From: Bradyrhizobium diazoefficiens
Lineage (GTDB): Bacteria; Pseudomonadota; Alphaproteobacteria; Rhizobiales; Xanthobacteraceae
DNA: 64,000 nt
Assembly (NCBI RefSeq): GCF_018129965.1
Contig: NZ_JAFCKW010000003.1
Location: 1 to 64,000 of the forward strand
Direction of reading: 5' to 3'
In this document: piece after piece, positions 35,178 through 48,406 of the stretch
Numbering within the stretch: position 1 is the stretch's first letter
Layout: every line of letters begins with the position of its first letter
The notes under the pieces: generated by a model
The model's input: the letters and a program-made list of their open reading frames with translations, nothing else
Databases searched by the model: none
What the model was told of the DNA's origin: nothing
Made by a program: the position numbers and the translations under genes

Positions 35178-37378
35178 ATCCGGTCCTTCCCTGTGCTTGC
35201 AGGTTTGTTAGGTAACCGGAGCAGCCGCAGGGCGTTCAGCGTCACCACCACGGTGGCGCCGGTGTCGGCCAGGATGGCTGGCCACAGCCCGGTGATCCCG
35301 GCTACGGTTGTGACAAGGAAGACCGCCTTCAGCCCGAGCGCGACCGTGATGTTCTGGCGGATGTTGGTCATGGTCCGTTTCGACAGGTCGACCATGGCCG
35401 CGACGTCCGACACCCGCCCGTGCAGCACGGCGGCGTCGGCCGTCTCCAGCGCGACGTCGGTGCCGCCGCCCATGGCGATGCCGACGTCGGCGGCGGCGAG
35501 CGCGGGTGCATCGTTGATGCCGTCGCCGACCTTGGCGACGGACCAGCCGGCCTTCTGAAACTGGCCGACGATACGCTGCTTGTCCTGCGGCAGAAGTTCG
35601 GCTTCTACGTCGATTCCCAATTGCTGGCCGATGGCGGTGGCGGTACGGCGATTGTCGCCAGTCAGCATCACCGTCCGGATGCCGGCATCCGTGAGGAGCT
35701 TCAGCCCCTGCTTGGCATCTGGACGGGGCTCGTCCCGCATGGCGATAGCTCCGGCAACCCTACCGTCCATGACGAGCAGCGAAACCGTCTTGCCTTCGTC
35801 GTTGAGGGCCGCAATCCGGGCGGTCTGGTCCGCGGTGACGGTAGCGAGTTCGGAAACCGCATTCGGTGAACCAAGGAATGTCATTACCCCTTCGACCGTC
35901 GCCTGAACGCCTTTGCCGCCGATCGCTTTAGAGTCGGAAGTCGGTGGCACCGAGATCTCCTGCTCCGCCGCCCTCGATAGGATCGCGGTAGCAAGCGGGT
36001 GACTGGATCCGGACTCGAGCGCGGCAGCGAAACGCAGGACGTCTCCCTCGCTTCGCTCGAAGCCGATTATATCCGTGACCTGGGGCTTGCCCGCGGTAAG
36101 CGTGCCCGTCTTGTCGAAGCAGGCGACGGTGATCTTGCCGATCTGTTCGAGAACGGCACCTCCCTTCAGCAGGAGACCCCGGCGGGCACCGGCCGACAGG
36201 CTGGCGGCGATCGCTGCGGGCGTCGATATCACAAGGGCGCAGGGACATCCGATCAGAAGGATCGCCAGGCCCTTATAGATCCAGGCGTTCCAAACTCCTC
36301 CGAACAGCAACGGCGGAACGATGGCCACCAACGCCGCGACGGCGACCACGCCGGGCGTGTAGTACCGGGAGAAGCGGTCGATGAAGCGTTCGGTCGGCGC
36401 CTTCGACTCCTGCGCCTCTTCGACGAGCTTCACCACGCGAGCGATCGTATTGTCTGCCGCAGCGGCCGTCACCCGCACCCTGAGCAGTCCATCTCCGTTG
36501 ACGGTGCCGGCGAAGAGGTTCTCATCGCGGCCTTTCCGAACGGGCGTGCTTTCGCCGGTGACCGGCGCTTCGTCGATCGAACTCTCCCCGGTCACGATGA
36601 CGCCGTCGGCCGGGATCCTGTCGCCGGGACGCACCTGAATCGTGGCCCCGACTGAAAGCGCATCGGCTTGCACCTCGCGAACCTTACCGTCTTCCTCCAG
36701 TCGGGCGGTCTTCGGTACCAGCTTGGTCAGGTCCTGGATGCTGGCGCGCGCGCGGCTGGCGGCGACACCCTCCAGGAGCTCGCCGATCAGGAACAGGAAG
36801 ACCACCGTCGCCGCTTCTTCCGTCGCGCCGATGAAGACCGCGCCGACGGCCGCGATCGACATCAGCATCTCGATCGAGAACGGCGTTCCAGCAATGGCAG
36901 CGGAAACTGCGCGCCTCGCGATCGGGATCAGGCCGACCATCATCGCCAGTAAAAATGCCCACTGCTCAATGGCCGGAATGGCTTTTCCTAACGCGAAAGC
37001 GACCGCGAGAGCGGCTCCGGACGCGATAGTCAACCGGCCCTTGCGGCTTTGCCACCAGCTTTGGTCCGCCGGCGCGCGATCGTGGATGTGGGAATGACCA
37101 GCGTCTCTGTCGGCCGCGGACACTTCCTGACCAGCGTGTTTGGCTCCGAACTCTTCCGACCCGGTGACGGCATATCCCAGACCCGCGATCTGGCTACTCA
37201 TCGCTTTGATATCCGCTTGATCGTGCCCGACAGTAACCGTGCCGCCGGTGACGGATACGCTCACCTCGGTGACACCGGCCATTCGCCGGAGCGCATTTTC
37301 GATCTTCGTGGCGCATGAGGCGCAGTCCATCCCTTCCACGCGGAAGCGTATCTTCGCAGCCTGTGAGGTGTCGCTCAT
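35174..37378 (-). CDS. Zn/Cd/Pb-type P1B ATPase (ZntA/CadA-like)
   Basis: A 734-residue heavy-metal exporter. The N-terminal metal-binding domain has GMDCASC (Cys19, Cys22), then a short His-rich linker (DAGHSHIHDR). The transport motif is IGCPCALV, the phosphorylated Asp is in CFDKTGTLT, the HP motif is SSHPLA and the hinge is GDGINDAPAL. The last membrane segment DTGATVVVTLNALRLL matches the zinc/cadmium/lead branch. ATG at 37378 with AAGGA upstream; the frame opens earlier at 37417. It pumps cytosolic metal to the periplasm, where the Czc pump can remove it. Confidence 0.92.
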   Translation of the reverse strand: MSDTSQAAKIRFRVEGMDCASCATKIENALRRMAGVTEVSVSVTGGTVTVGHDQADIKAMSSQIAGLGYAVTGSEEFGAKHAGQEVSAADRDAGHSHIHDRAPADQSWWQSRKGRLTIASGAALAVAFALGKAIPAIEQWAFLLAMMVGLIPIARRAVSAAIAGTPFSIEMLMSIAAVGAVFIGATEEAATVVFLFLIGELLEGVAASRARASIQDLTKLVPKTARLEEDGKVREVQADALSVGATIQVRPGDRIPADGVIVTGESSIDEAPVTGESTPVRKGRDENLFAGTVNGDGLLRVRVTAAAADNTIARVVKLVEEAQESKAPTERFIDRFSRYYTPGVVAVAALVAIVPPLLFGGVWNAWIYKGLAILLIGCPCALVISTPAAIAASLSAGARRGLLLKGGAVLEQIGKITVACFDKTGTLTAGKPQVTDIIGFERSEGDVLRFAAALESGSSHPLATAILSRAAEQEISVPPTSDSKAIGGKGVQATVEGVMTFLGSPNAVSELATVTADQTARIAALNDEGKTVSLLVMDGRVAGAIAMRDEPRPDAKQGLKLLTDAGIRTVMLTGDNRRTATAIGQQLGIDVEAELLPQDKQRIVGQFQKAGWSVAKVGDGINDAPALAAADVGIAMGGGTDVALETADAAVLHGRVSDVAAMVDLSKRTMTNIRQNITVALGLKAVFLVTTVAGITGLWPAILADTGATVVVTLNALRLLRLPNKPASTGKDRI

Positions 37379-37427
37379 GAACGATTCCTTGCCCGCAGCG
37401 GGCCACGCTCGCGGCATTGTTTCAATT

Positions 37428-37900
37428 TCACGTCTTGCCCTCCTGGCGCAGTCGCTTGTACAGGGCTGCTACGGCGTCCGAAAAATCCAGCGAGACGTTC
37501 CGCACGCAGTGATCATCCAGAAATTGCAGTTGTCTGATGAGGTCGAAGGTCTCCGGAGCGAGGTCCAGACCCACATCGACGCCAACCGGCCTGCTCGATA
37601 TGATTCCGCTCATGAACCCCTGCGCCCAGGCAAGATAGTCTCGTCGGACTGCGGGGTTGGCTTTGACATCAGCTACGAACCGCTGGCATGTCGTGGCGCC
37701 CAGACCGACGATCTTCGCCTTCGGTTCTTCCGCCTGAAGGGCGCGCCATGCGTCGGCCGCGACGATGGCTGCCAAGGACATCGACACGACCAAGAGAAAA
37801 CGTCCGGCGCGCCGACCGGGGACGGCCCGCGCCGCAGCTCCGGCGCCGTACCTCGACCGACGTTCGTTCAATCTCCTGCCGTCCTGATGCACGCCGCCGG

Positions 37901-37904
<4 letters not shown>
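37428..37904 (-). CDS. Membrane-anchored or secreted protein of unknown function
   Basis: A 158-residue product. After a basic leader there is one hydrophobic segment (FLLVVSMSLAAIVAADAW), then a soluble part with cysteines in TTCQRFVADV and LDDHCVRNVS. YLAWAQGFMSGI is a noticeable hydrophobic patch. It starts with GTG overlapping the stop of the gene upstream. The long Arg-rich leader makes the start uncertain. No family is recognised, but the operon position implies a periplasmic metal-related role. Confidence 0.6.
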
Positions 37905-41826
<3,922 letters not shown>

Positions 41827-41837
<11 letters not shown>

Positions 41838-42777
41838 CGCTGCCCGCTCCCTTTGCCATTTCGGCCTTCACGATGAAGCTGTTCTGCGCAGCGTAGACGT
41901 CGCCTTCGAGCACGCCGAAGATGATTTCAACGAGATGAGGGTCGCGCTCGCCCAGCTCGACGTCGCGGGCGTCGAATTTTTCGCCGTTTCGGACGAACAC
42001 GACCGTCCGGTTTTCGACGGTTTGCAGTGCCGAGGACTTCACTGCGACGCCGACTTTCTTCGCGGACAGGGTCAGCCGACCCGTGATGAACAACCCGGGA
42101 CGAAGCCGCTGTTCGGCGTTCGTCACGATGGCTCTGGCAATCGCGCTCTGGGTATCGCTGCTGCCGACCGGCGACAGGTACGAAACCTTGGCCTCGATTG
42201 CCGGTCCGCCATCCGCGGGATCGATGAAGACCTGATCGCCGATGCTGACGCGCTTCAAATCACGCCGGTACACCGAGAAGTCCACCCAAACCGTCGACAG
42301 GTCGGCGATCACGAAGGCAGGCTTTTGTTCGGAGGCGTATTCCCCCAAAGTGGTCTGTCGGTCGATGACAGTTCCTGCGAGCGCCGCCTTCAATTCATAC
42401 TGCGTCAGGCTTTGGTTGCTTTCGATAAGCGCCAGTACATCGCCCTTCTGAACGACGTCCCCGATCCGTTTGCGCACGTCCCGGACGATGCCCGGAAAGC
42501 GCGGCGTCACCTGGACCAGCGATTCCTGATTAGGCTGGACGATGCCGTTGAGCAGAAGGCTGTCGCGCAGCACGCCGGCCGAGGCTTTTGCAAGCTCGAT
42601 TCCCGCCGCCTGGACCTTGGCATCGCTCAATGCGACGCTGTCGGCATGTTCTTCCTTCTCGGTCTTTTCGGTCGGCGTCGTCTTCGACGTAGCCGGCAGC
42701 AGCATCCGGTAGCCGCCGTAGGCAAGCGCTGCAGCGACCAGAATGAACACGGAATATCGGATCAGTCCCTTCATCAT
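41827..42777 (-). CDS. czcB: CzcB-type periplasmic adaptor of the RND pump
   Basis: A 316-residue membrane-fusion protein. One N-terminal segment (YSVFILVAAALAYGGY) anchors it; a His/Glu-bearing stretch (EKEEHADSVALSD) follows. The lipoyl-like halves (VTPRFPGIVRDVRKRIGD, LAGTVIDRQTTLGEY) and the beta barrel (PRLRPGLFI-like) are present. The hairpin between the lipoyl halves is very short. It bridges CzcA and CzcC and may hand over metal. It overlaps the PII-like gene and czcC. Confidence 0.9.
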
Positions 42778-44048
42778 CGTGAGCTCTCGCGGGTTAGCGT
42801 AAACGGGTTACCGGCAAGACCTTCGATGGTCGCGATGGCAATATGAAAATTCTGCAGCGCTTCCTGCTCGCGCAGCAGCGCCTGCACAAGCGACCCCCGG
42901 ACGTCGAGAAGTTCAAGCAGGGAAAAACGGCCCTGCGAGTAGCCGCTGAAGATCGTTTCCGACGCGCTGCGGGCGTTGGGAATGACCGATGAACGCAGCA
43001 GCTTCATCTCGGCCAAGGCCCCGGTCAGAGTGTCGTAGGCTCGGCCTACGATGCTGATCAGCACAAGCTTGTTGATGGCGCGCTCAGCATCGGTTTTTGC
43101 CAGCGTCTGCTGGGCTGCGATGATGTTGCCCGTGTTCTGATCAAACACCGGGATTGGAATCGAGACGCCGAGCCGGACCGCGTTGTCGTTGGTGTCCTGA
43201 AAATGCCGCCAGCCCGCTGAAATGCGCGGGTCGGGAATCGCCTTCAGGCGCGCGATCAGGAGTTCGGCATTGCGTTGGGCTGTGACCGCGGTCCACCGAA
43301 GCAACTGCGGATTGGCTTCAATAGCCTGGATGATGGAATGGAACGAAGGCGGCTGGCCGATAGTCGCGAGCCGTCCGACCGCCTTGCCGAATCGCGGGCT
43401 GCTGTCGCCCATGAGTATCGCCAAATCGCGGCGGGCCAGGGCCAACTGCGTCTTGGTGCGCTCGCGTTCGACGCGGAATAGGTCGGCGGCAACCTGGGCC
43501 CGCAACGTCTCCGCCGGAGAAGATGCGCCTTCCTGGACGCGTTTCTGAAGAAGCGGAATCAGCGGATCGAAGCTTGCGATCTGCTCGTCGAATATCTCGA
43601 TACGGCGTTGCGCGCTGATGATCGTGATGAACGCGATCGCGGTCTCGGACAACACTTCCAGCCGAGTTGCCCGGCGCTGCCAGACGGCCGTACCAATGCC
43701 CGCCTCGCCCGCCGCGACCCGCGCTTCGCGCTTGCCACCCAATTCGATAATCTGGCTGAGTTGCAGATTGGTTTCGGCGGACCGCAACCCCTTGTAGGGC
43801 CCCGACCCCAACGCATTGTCCAGTTCGAAGGAAACGTCCGGATTAGGAAGAGCACCCGCCTGGATCCGGAGCCCACCCGCGATGCCGATATCTCGCTCGG
43901 CCGCCGTCAAGCGCGGGTTCGCGGCCAATGCCCGCTGCAGCGCCTGCGGCAACGTTATGGCGTGCGAAGAGCGCTCGGCAGCATAGACGGGAAATGTAAA
44001 TACAACCAATGCGCACGTCAGGCGCAAGGCATCTCGGACCAAAACCAT
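42774..44048 (-). CDS. czcC: CzcC-type outer-membrane efflux channel (TolC family)
   Basis: A 424-residue secreted protein with signal peptide (LRLTCALVVFTFPVYAA). Two internal repeats of the outer-membrane-efflux fold begin near ITLPQALQRALAANPRL and SIIQAIEANPQLLRW. It forms the trimeric exit duct for the CzcCBA complex. It is the first of the tightly overlapping czcC-czcB-PII-czcA set. A small hypothetical gene lies 55 bases upstream on the same strand. Confidence 0.9.
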   Translation of the reverse strand: MVLVRDALRLTCALVVFTFPVYAAERSSHAITLPQALQRALAANPRLTAAERDIGIAGGLRIQAGALPNPDVSFELDNALGSGPYKGLRSAETNLQLSQIIELGGKREARVAAGEAGIGTAVWQRRATRLEVLSETAIAFITIISAQRRIEIFDEQIASFDPLIPLLQKRVQEGASSPAETLRAQVAADLFRVERERTKTQLALARRDLAILMGDSSPRFGKAVGRLATIGQPPSFHSIIQAIEANPQLLRWTAVTAQRNAELLIARLKAIPDPRISAGWRHFQDTNDNAVRLGVSIPIPVFDQNTGNIIAAQQTLAKTDAERAINKLVLISIVGRAYDTLTGALAEMKLLRSSVIPNARSASETIFSGYSQGRFSLLELLDVRGSLVQALLREQEALQNFHIAIATIEGLAGNPFTLTRESSR

Positions 44049-44103
44049 ACAAAAGACCTGAAAAGCACGAAGACGACGCGGTCAGACCGCGCGGCGGCGA
44101 TGT

Positions 44104-44478
44104 TCAGGCCAGATGCTTGGGTGGCGGCGTATCAAGCCGAGGGTGGTCTTCAAACTGGAGCTTCGGCGGGGCGAAGTAAAGTGTCACGGCGCGCGCGGAG
44201 GGCCCGGCATCCGTGACGAGCGCCGGCATCATGACCGGCGCGCAAACGTAGCAATGCCCTGCAACAACGGGCGATTTTTTGGAGCCACCCTCATCCGAGC
44301 CGTCGTCGGGGATATTGCCAAAATCAGATGAGATAGCGGCGGCGACAGCTTCGTCCGTGCAGGAAATGGCGTGGGTAAGACCGACGAAAAGGTAAGCAAA
44401 GGCAAGGAACATCAGCAGCGTCCGGCGAAATCCCGGTGCTTGCAATCTCGGCAGTTTCTGACCGGCTTGACGTCCCAT
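44104..44478 (-). CDS. Small membrane/periplasmic protein upstream of czcCBA
   Basis: A 124-residue product with one hydrophobic segment (LLMFLAFAYLFVGLTHAI) that may be a signal, then a soluble part with GHCYVCAPVMMPAL, a CxxC next to Met and His, suited to metal binding. It resembles the small CzcI-like proteins that precede czc operons in length and layout, but I cannot assign it to that family. A shorter start at the Met before FLAFAYLF is possible. Confidence 0.55.
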   Translation of the reverse strand: MGRQAGQKLPRLQAPGFRRTLLMFLAFAYLFVGLTHAISCTDEAVAAAISSDFGNIPDDGSDEGGSKKSPVVAGHCYVCAPVMMPALVTDAGPSARAVTLYFAPPKLQFEDHPRLDTPPPKHLA

Positions 44479-44649
44479 AACGTCGAGTTAGCAAATTGCA
44501 TTGGCGAACACTATTACAATTTTGGCAGTCCGTTTGGGAACCTTCATGCTCTCTCCTCAACAGGAAGTCCCCGGTAGACGAAAATGATGCCAGACATCCA
44601 CGTCACCTCGGTGACCCGGCCGTATTCACTGTGCATCAAAAGCCGCCTG

Positions 44650-44832
44650 TCACCTGCGTCGAAGAATCCCGATCAACCCAATTATCGTCCCTGCTGCGCC
44701 GAGGGGCCCGATGATGGTGACCCAGGGATGGTCTGGAAACGCCCGGTGCAGAAGAATACCGGCCACCGTCGCGGCCAAGGCAATGGCCGCCAGAACGCCG
44801 ATGAAAAAGATGGCTCGTTGGGCCAGGGACAT
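44650..44832 (-). CDS. Small two-segment membrane protein, 60 residues
   Basis: The product has two hydrophobic segments (AIFFIGVLAAIALAATVAGI and VTIIGPLGAAGTIIGLIGI) and a basic end. The ATG at 44832 has GAGG nine bases upstream; the frame opens at 44916. It diverges from the Nramp-like gene. No family is recognised. Confidence 0.5.
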   Translation of the reverse strand: MSLAQRAIFFIGVLAAIALAATVAGILLHRAFPDHPWVTIIGPLGAAGTIIGLIGILRRR

Positions 44833-44995
44833 CGATAACAACCTCACGCGCTGCCGGCGAATTCCCGGGATCTGATAAAATCGAAGCTCCCCGAGCAAAA
44901 ACTGCAAACCGGGCACCGTGGAACTCGATTGCAGCCGGCGCGTAATAATCAGCCACGCCTTGTTTCTAAATGATTTTTCGATTTAGGGCATCGTT

Positions 44996-46306
44996 TTGAT
45001 GAGTCCATCCCGAAAAACTGAGCCGGCAGCGCCCAGTCCCGTCGTCGGGACTAGCAAACCGCGCCTACTGGATGCCCTCGGCCCCGGGCTGATCACCGGC
45101 GCCTCCGACGACGATCCTAGTGGGATCGCCACCTACAGCCAGGCCGGCGCCCAGTTCGGATACACGATGAGCTGGACAATGTTGTTGACCTATCCGCTTA
45201 TGGCGGCAGTCCAGATGATCAGCGGACGGATCGGACGGACGACGGGTCGTGGCCTCGCCGGCAACCTGCGCCAACATTACCCGAACTGGCTACTGCAGGT
45301 CTTCGTGGCGCTGCTGGCCGCCGCCAACATCATCAACATCGGCGCCGACCTCGGTGCGATGGCCGACTCCACCAGTTTGGTGCTAGGCGGCTCGAAAACG
45401 TTGTATGTGGCCCTATTCGGCGTCGTCTGCATCGGTCTGCAGGTTCTGCTGCAGTACACCCGCTACGTATCCTACTTGAAATGGCTGACGCTCGCGCTGC
45501 TCGCCTACGTGGCGACGCTGTTCATGGTGGACGTGCACTGGGGTGAAGCGCTGCGCCAGTTCGTGTTGCCTTCCATCACCTGGAAGACCGAATATATCCA
45601 GACGATCGTCGCCGTCTTCGGCACGACGATAAGTCCCTACCTGCTGTTCTGGCAGGCCTCCCAGGAAGCTGAGGACATACGCGCCGTTCCGGAACGCCAG
45701 GTCCTGAGACGGGCGCCGGAACAAGGCCCTGATGCCATCAAGCGGATCGAACTCGATACCCTGATCGGTATGGGCGTCTCCAACTTCATTGCATTGGCAA
45801 TCATCTTGACCACGGCAGCCACGCTCAACGTGTCGGGCGTGACCGACATCGAGACCTCCGCCCAGGCCGCTGAGGCGTTGCGTCCGATCGCAGGCAATTA
45901 CGCCGCGACAATATTCGCGTTGGGCGTTCTCGGCACGGGACTTCTGGCTATTCCGGTCCTTGCCGGCTCCGCAGCGTACGCCATTGGCGAAGCCCGTAAG
46001 TGGCCGATTGGCCTGGCGCGACAGCCCAAGGAAGCGAAGGCGTTCTACGCGACCATCGTGATGGCGACAGTGGTGGGCATTCTCATCAATTTTGCACCGA
46101 TCAATCCTATCAAGGCGTTGTATTGGTGCGCGGTCATCAACGGGATCGTGGCTGTGCCGATAATGGCGCTGATGATGCTGATGGCTGCCAACTCGAAAAT
46201 CATGGGCGAATTCACGATCGGCGGTTGGCTGACTGGGCTGGGATGGATAGCCACGATGGTCATGGCGGCTGCCGCGGTCGCCATGGGCGTCACCTACCTC
46301 ATGTAG
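44996..46306 (+). CDS. Nramp-related transporter with altered metal-site motifs
   Basis: A 436-residue protein with about eleven membrane segments and the Nramp start LDALGPGLITGASDDDP. Segment 1 continues DPSGIATYSQ rather than the usual DPGN, and segment 6 reads TTISPYLLFWQASQEAED where manganese transporters have the M-P-H motif. Loss of the Asn and Met ligands argues against a standard Mn2+ importer; Nramp-related Mg2+ transporters show comparable losses. It begins beside a divergent small gene and converges with another. Confidence 0.8.
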   Translation: MMSPSRKTEPAAPSPVVGTSKPRLLDALGPGLITGASDDDPSGIATYSQAGAQFGYTMSWTMLLTYPLMAAVQMISGRIGRTTGRGLAGNLRQHYPNWLLQVFVALLAAANIINIGADLGAMADSTSLVLGGSKTLYVALFGVVCIGLQVLLQYTRYVSYLKWLTLALLAYVATLFMVDVHWGEALRQFVLPSITWKTEYIQTIVAVFGTTISPYLLFWQASQEAEDIRAVPERQVLRRAPEQGPDAIKRIELDTLIGMGVSNFIALAIILTTAATLNVSGVTDIETSAQAAEALRPIAGNYAATIFALGVLGTGLLAIPVLAGSAAYAIGEARKWPIGLARQPKEAKAFYATIVMATVVGILINFAPINPIKALYWCAVINGIVAVPIMALMMLMAANSKIMGEFTIGGWLTGLGWIATMVMAAAAVAMGVTYLM

Positions 46307-46586
46307 CCTTGTCTAAGTGACCAGCGATCAGATGCGCCCCAGCGGACATCGTGGCGAGCACGATCGCCTCGTCCCATTCGGAAACGCGCTCGGTGAGCGG
46401 TCGCCCGCGGGCGATTGCTACCGCCGCCTGCACAAGGGAGCCAAGCCCGCTGAGGCCGGCCAGGTACCGAAAGAAAAGCGCGCCCGTTCCTCCCGTGCTG
46501 ACTGCGAGCGCCGCCGCCAGCGCCACCGCGAACGCGGCCTCCCAGCCGACCTTGGCCAGCCACGCTCGAAAAGGGTTTGTCTGCAC
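46299..46586 (-). CDS. Small membrane protein, 95 residues
   Basis: The product has two or three hydrophobic stretches (WEAAFAVALAAALAVSTGG, ALFFRYLAGLSGLGSLVQA) and a short soluble tail. It starts with GTG preceded by GGGAGAG. Its 3' end overlaps the Nramp-like gene by eight bases from the other strand. It lies 31 bases downstream of the ZIP gene in the same direction and may be its operon partner. Function unknown. Confidence 0.55.
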   Translation of the reverse strand: MQTNPFRAWLAKVGWEAAFAVALAAALAVSTGGTGALFFRYLAGLSGLGSLVQAAVAIARGRPLTERVSEWDEAIVLATMSAGAHLIAGHLDKAT

Positions 46587-46617
46587 TATCTCTCCCGCGA
46601 AGAAGCAGGTTTGGCAT

Positions 46618-47307
46618 TTAACCGGCGACTTCGTCCAACAGAAGAATTAGCAGAAAACCCACGAAAAAAAGACTGGTTACCCACGGCTTCTCGGGAGCCG
46701 AATGAGCTTCCACCAGGAGCTCTTCGGTGACGAGGTATAGCAGCGCTATCAAACCGAAAGAAAAGAATGCCGCGATCCAGAAATTAGGCAAATGGCTGAC
46801 AGGGATGCCGACGGCCGCCCCGATCGGCAACAGCACCGCAAGGCCCGCGATGATGGATAGTACCTTCGTCGGTTGCCGGATGGATTCAGATAATTCGCCA
46901 GTGAGCGACAGCCCCAGAAAAAGCACTTCGATCGTGAGCGCGACTGTTAGGAGGAAACCCTGTTTGGCGCCGGCGGCGAATCCGATGCCGAGGACTAGTC
47001 CGTCAATGAAGATGTCCACCGCGACCATGATCACCAGGCCAAGGGTGCCTTTGGCCTTTTCGCCCAGACGTTTGATCAGGAGCATGAGAAGGATGCCCGC
47101 GACTCCTCCAAGGATGACCGCCCAGACTGACTGGCGATGTTTTATGTCGGGGAGGAGTTCCCCCGCCGCGGCGGCGAACACGACCCCCGCCGCAAAATGC
47201 TGAATCGCAGCGGCGATCACGGGCGTCGGTTGCCGCCAGAGCGCGACAGCAGCCCCCAGCACGACGGCAACGCTCGGGATCAGGGTATAAAACCAACCGG
47301 CCATCAT
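46618..47307 (-). CDS. ZIP-family metal transporter
   Basis: A 229-residue membrane protein with eight segments. Family traits are HFAAGVVFAAAAGELLPD in segment 2, VAVDIFIDGLVLGIGF in segment 4 and ALTIEVLFLGLSLTGEL in segment 5. Segment 4 has D-I-F-I-D-G rather than the common H-N-x-x-D-G, and segment 5 lacks the His of HExxxE, so the metal site is altered. ZIP proteins usually import Zn or Fe; this version may differ in ion or direction. Confidence 0.8.
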   Translation of the reverse strand: MMAGWFYTLIPSVAVVLGAAVALWRQPTPVIAAAIQHFAAGVVFAAAAGELLPDIKHRQSVWAVILGGVAGILLMLLIKRLGEKAKGTLGLVIMVAVDIFIDGLVLGIGFAAGAKQGFLLTVALTIEVLFLGLSLTGELSESIRQPTKVLSIIAGLAVLLPIGAAVGIPVSHLPNFWIAAFFSFGLIALLYLVTEELLVEAHSAPEKPWVTSLFFVGFLLILLLDEVAG

Positions 47308-47426
47308 TATCCTGGGCCGGCTAAGCGCGGCGGCGCGTATCCGCGCGCAGACGGACCGACTGACCGGCTAAGCAACCTTACCGACCGTGGCGCGTTTCTG
47401 ATTTCCAAACCCGCAGGAGAATACCA

Positions 47427-47669
47427 ATGCCGGACACTTCGCAAGTCAAAGAGCACATGGACGTCATTTCATCCGACAAAAAGACCGTCGGCAAGGTCGA
47501 TCATCTAGACGGAGCCGACAAGATCAAGCTGACCAAGCAAAGCTCGCCGGATGGTGACCATCACCACTTTATACCGGTCGCTTGGATCGACCACGTTGAC
47601 CAGCACGTCCATCTGACAAAATCCGGCGCGGATATCACCGCTCACTGGGAGCACGAAGGCCGGAAGTAA
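47427..47669 (+). CDS. DUF2171-type small protein
   Basis: An 80-residue soluble protein matching the DUF2171 pattern: an opening VKEHMDVISSDKKTVGKVD and a middle HHHFIPVAWIDHVDQHVHL. It resembles PRC-barrel-like folds. The product is rich in His and Asp, which could bind metal. AGGAGA precedes the ATG. It stands alone, divergent from the ZIP gene. The function of the family is not known. Confidence 0.75.
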   Translation: MPDTSQVKEHMDVISSDKKTVGKVDHLDGADKIKLTKQSSPDGDHHHFIPVAWIDHVDQHVHLTKSGADITAHWEHEGRK

Positions 47670-47733
47670 CGCCAACGGTAACTGCACCCCGGCTGGCGCC
47701 CGCCGGCCGGGTACACCCTCGGTTTCTACACCA

Positions 47734-47931
47734 TCATCGCGTGTGCGGCGTCGAGCCCGTCGAGCCGCCACGACCGCTGCGGTCCTCACGATCTCTTCTT
47801 TCTGGCGGTGGCGCGATTCCGGAGCGAAGATATTTCACCAGCGCCACCGCCGCCAAGATCAGAACGAAGAGGAGCAGCGCGCAGACCGCCCCCATGCCCA
47901 ATGTCATTGCCGTCGTCATATCGTTCATCAT
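47734..47931 (-). CDS. Small single-span membrane protein, 65 residues
   Basis: One long hydrophobic segment (MGAVCALLLFVLILAAVALV) is followed by a charged, Arg/Asp/Gly-rich tail. The ribosome-binding site is weak. It is similar in layout to small membrane peptides often found in metal-resistance regions, but no family is recognised. It lies downstream of the secreted protein at 48028. Confidence 0.5.
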   Translation of the reverse strand: MMNDMTTAMTLGMGAVCALLLFVLILAAVALVKYLRSGIAPPPERRDREDRSGRGGSTGSTPHTR

Positions 47932-48027
47932 GGGGTCACCGTGCTATGCTGAAGCCGCAAGAGGTTGCGACCACCGACAGTCCGAGGTCAAGCTGGGCCA
48001 CCGGCGAACCAATTTCTCCCGCACCCA

Positions 48028-48291
48028 TCATCGGGACTTGGGACCGCCCTGATAACGCCACGCCGATCCACCATCGTTTGGGTTAGTCGCGGGCTGCAGG
48101 CGCGATGGTGTCCGGTCGTATGCGAACGCGGAATTCGGATCACCCTGTGAGTTTCCGGTCCTGGCTTGTACGCTCCGCCTGGCCTCATTCGGCCAATAGC
48201 TTTTGTCGGTGATCGTCGATCCGGCATATGCAGAAGCCGACGCCGCCATAAGCGGCAACAAGAGTGAAATCGTGAGAAGGTTTTTCTTCAT
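48028..48291 (-). CDS. Small secreted protein under a SigF-type promoter
   Basis: An 87-residue product with a signal peptide (MKKNLLTISLLLPLMAASA, AYA). The mature part is short and polar, rich in Ser, Asn, Arg and Pro (SYWPNEARRSVQARTG), with no cysteine. GGAG precedes the ATG. A match to the SigF promoter motif lies 54 bases upstream, so it is likely part of the stress regulon of the sigma factor at 49045. Function unknown. Confidence 0.7.
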   Translation of the reverse strand: MKKNLLTISLLLPLMAASASAYAGSTITDKSYWPNEARRSVQARTGNSQGDPNSAFAYDRTPSRLQPATNPNDGGSAWRYQGGPKSR

Positions 48292-48344
48292 GGTCCGGCT
48301 CCATCATTTTTCCGAAGCGCGTCATGTGCGCTTCTAATGAGAAG

Positions 48345-48370
48345 TTCGGCGCAAATTGTCTGCCGGTTAC
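48345..48370 (-). promoter_or_regulatory. SigF-type promoter for the small secreted protein
   Basis: On the minus strand, GTAACC (48365-48370) and CGAA (48345-48348) are separated by exactly 16 bases. This is the same motif and spacing as upstream of the sigma-factor gene at 49602 and matches the Caulobacter SigF promoter as I recall it. Confidence 0.7.
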
Positions 48371-48406
48371 AAGCTCACGCTGACGTGATCCGGCAAGAAT
48401 GCGCCT

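Noticed and set aside
42801..42830. GGTTAC resembling a SigF -35 element
   Set aside because: It lies inside czcC and has no CGAA at 16-base spacing.
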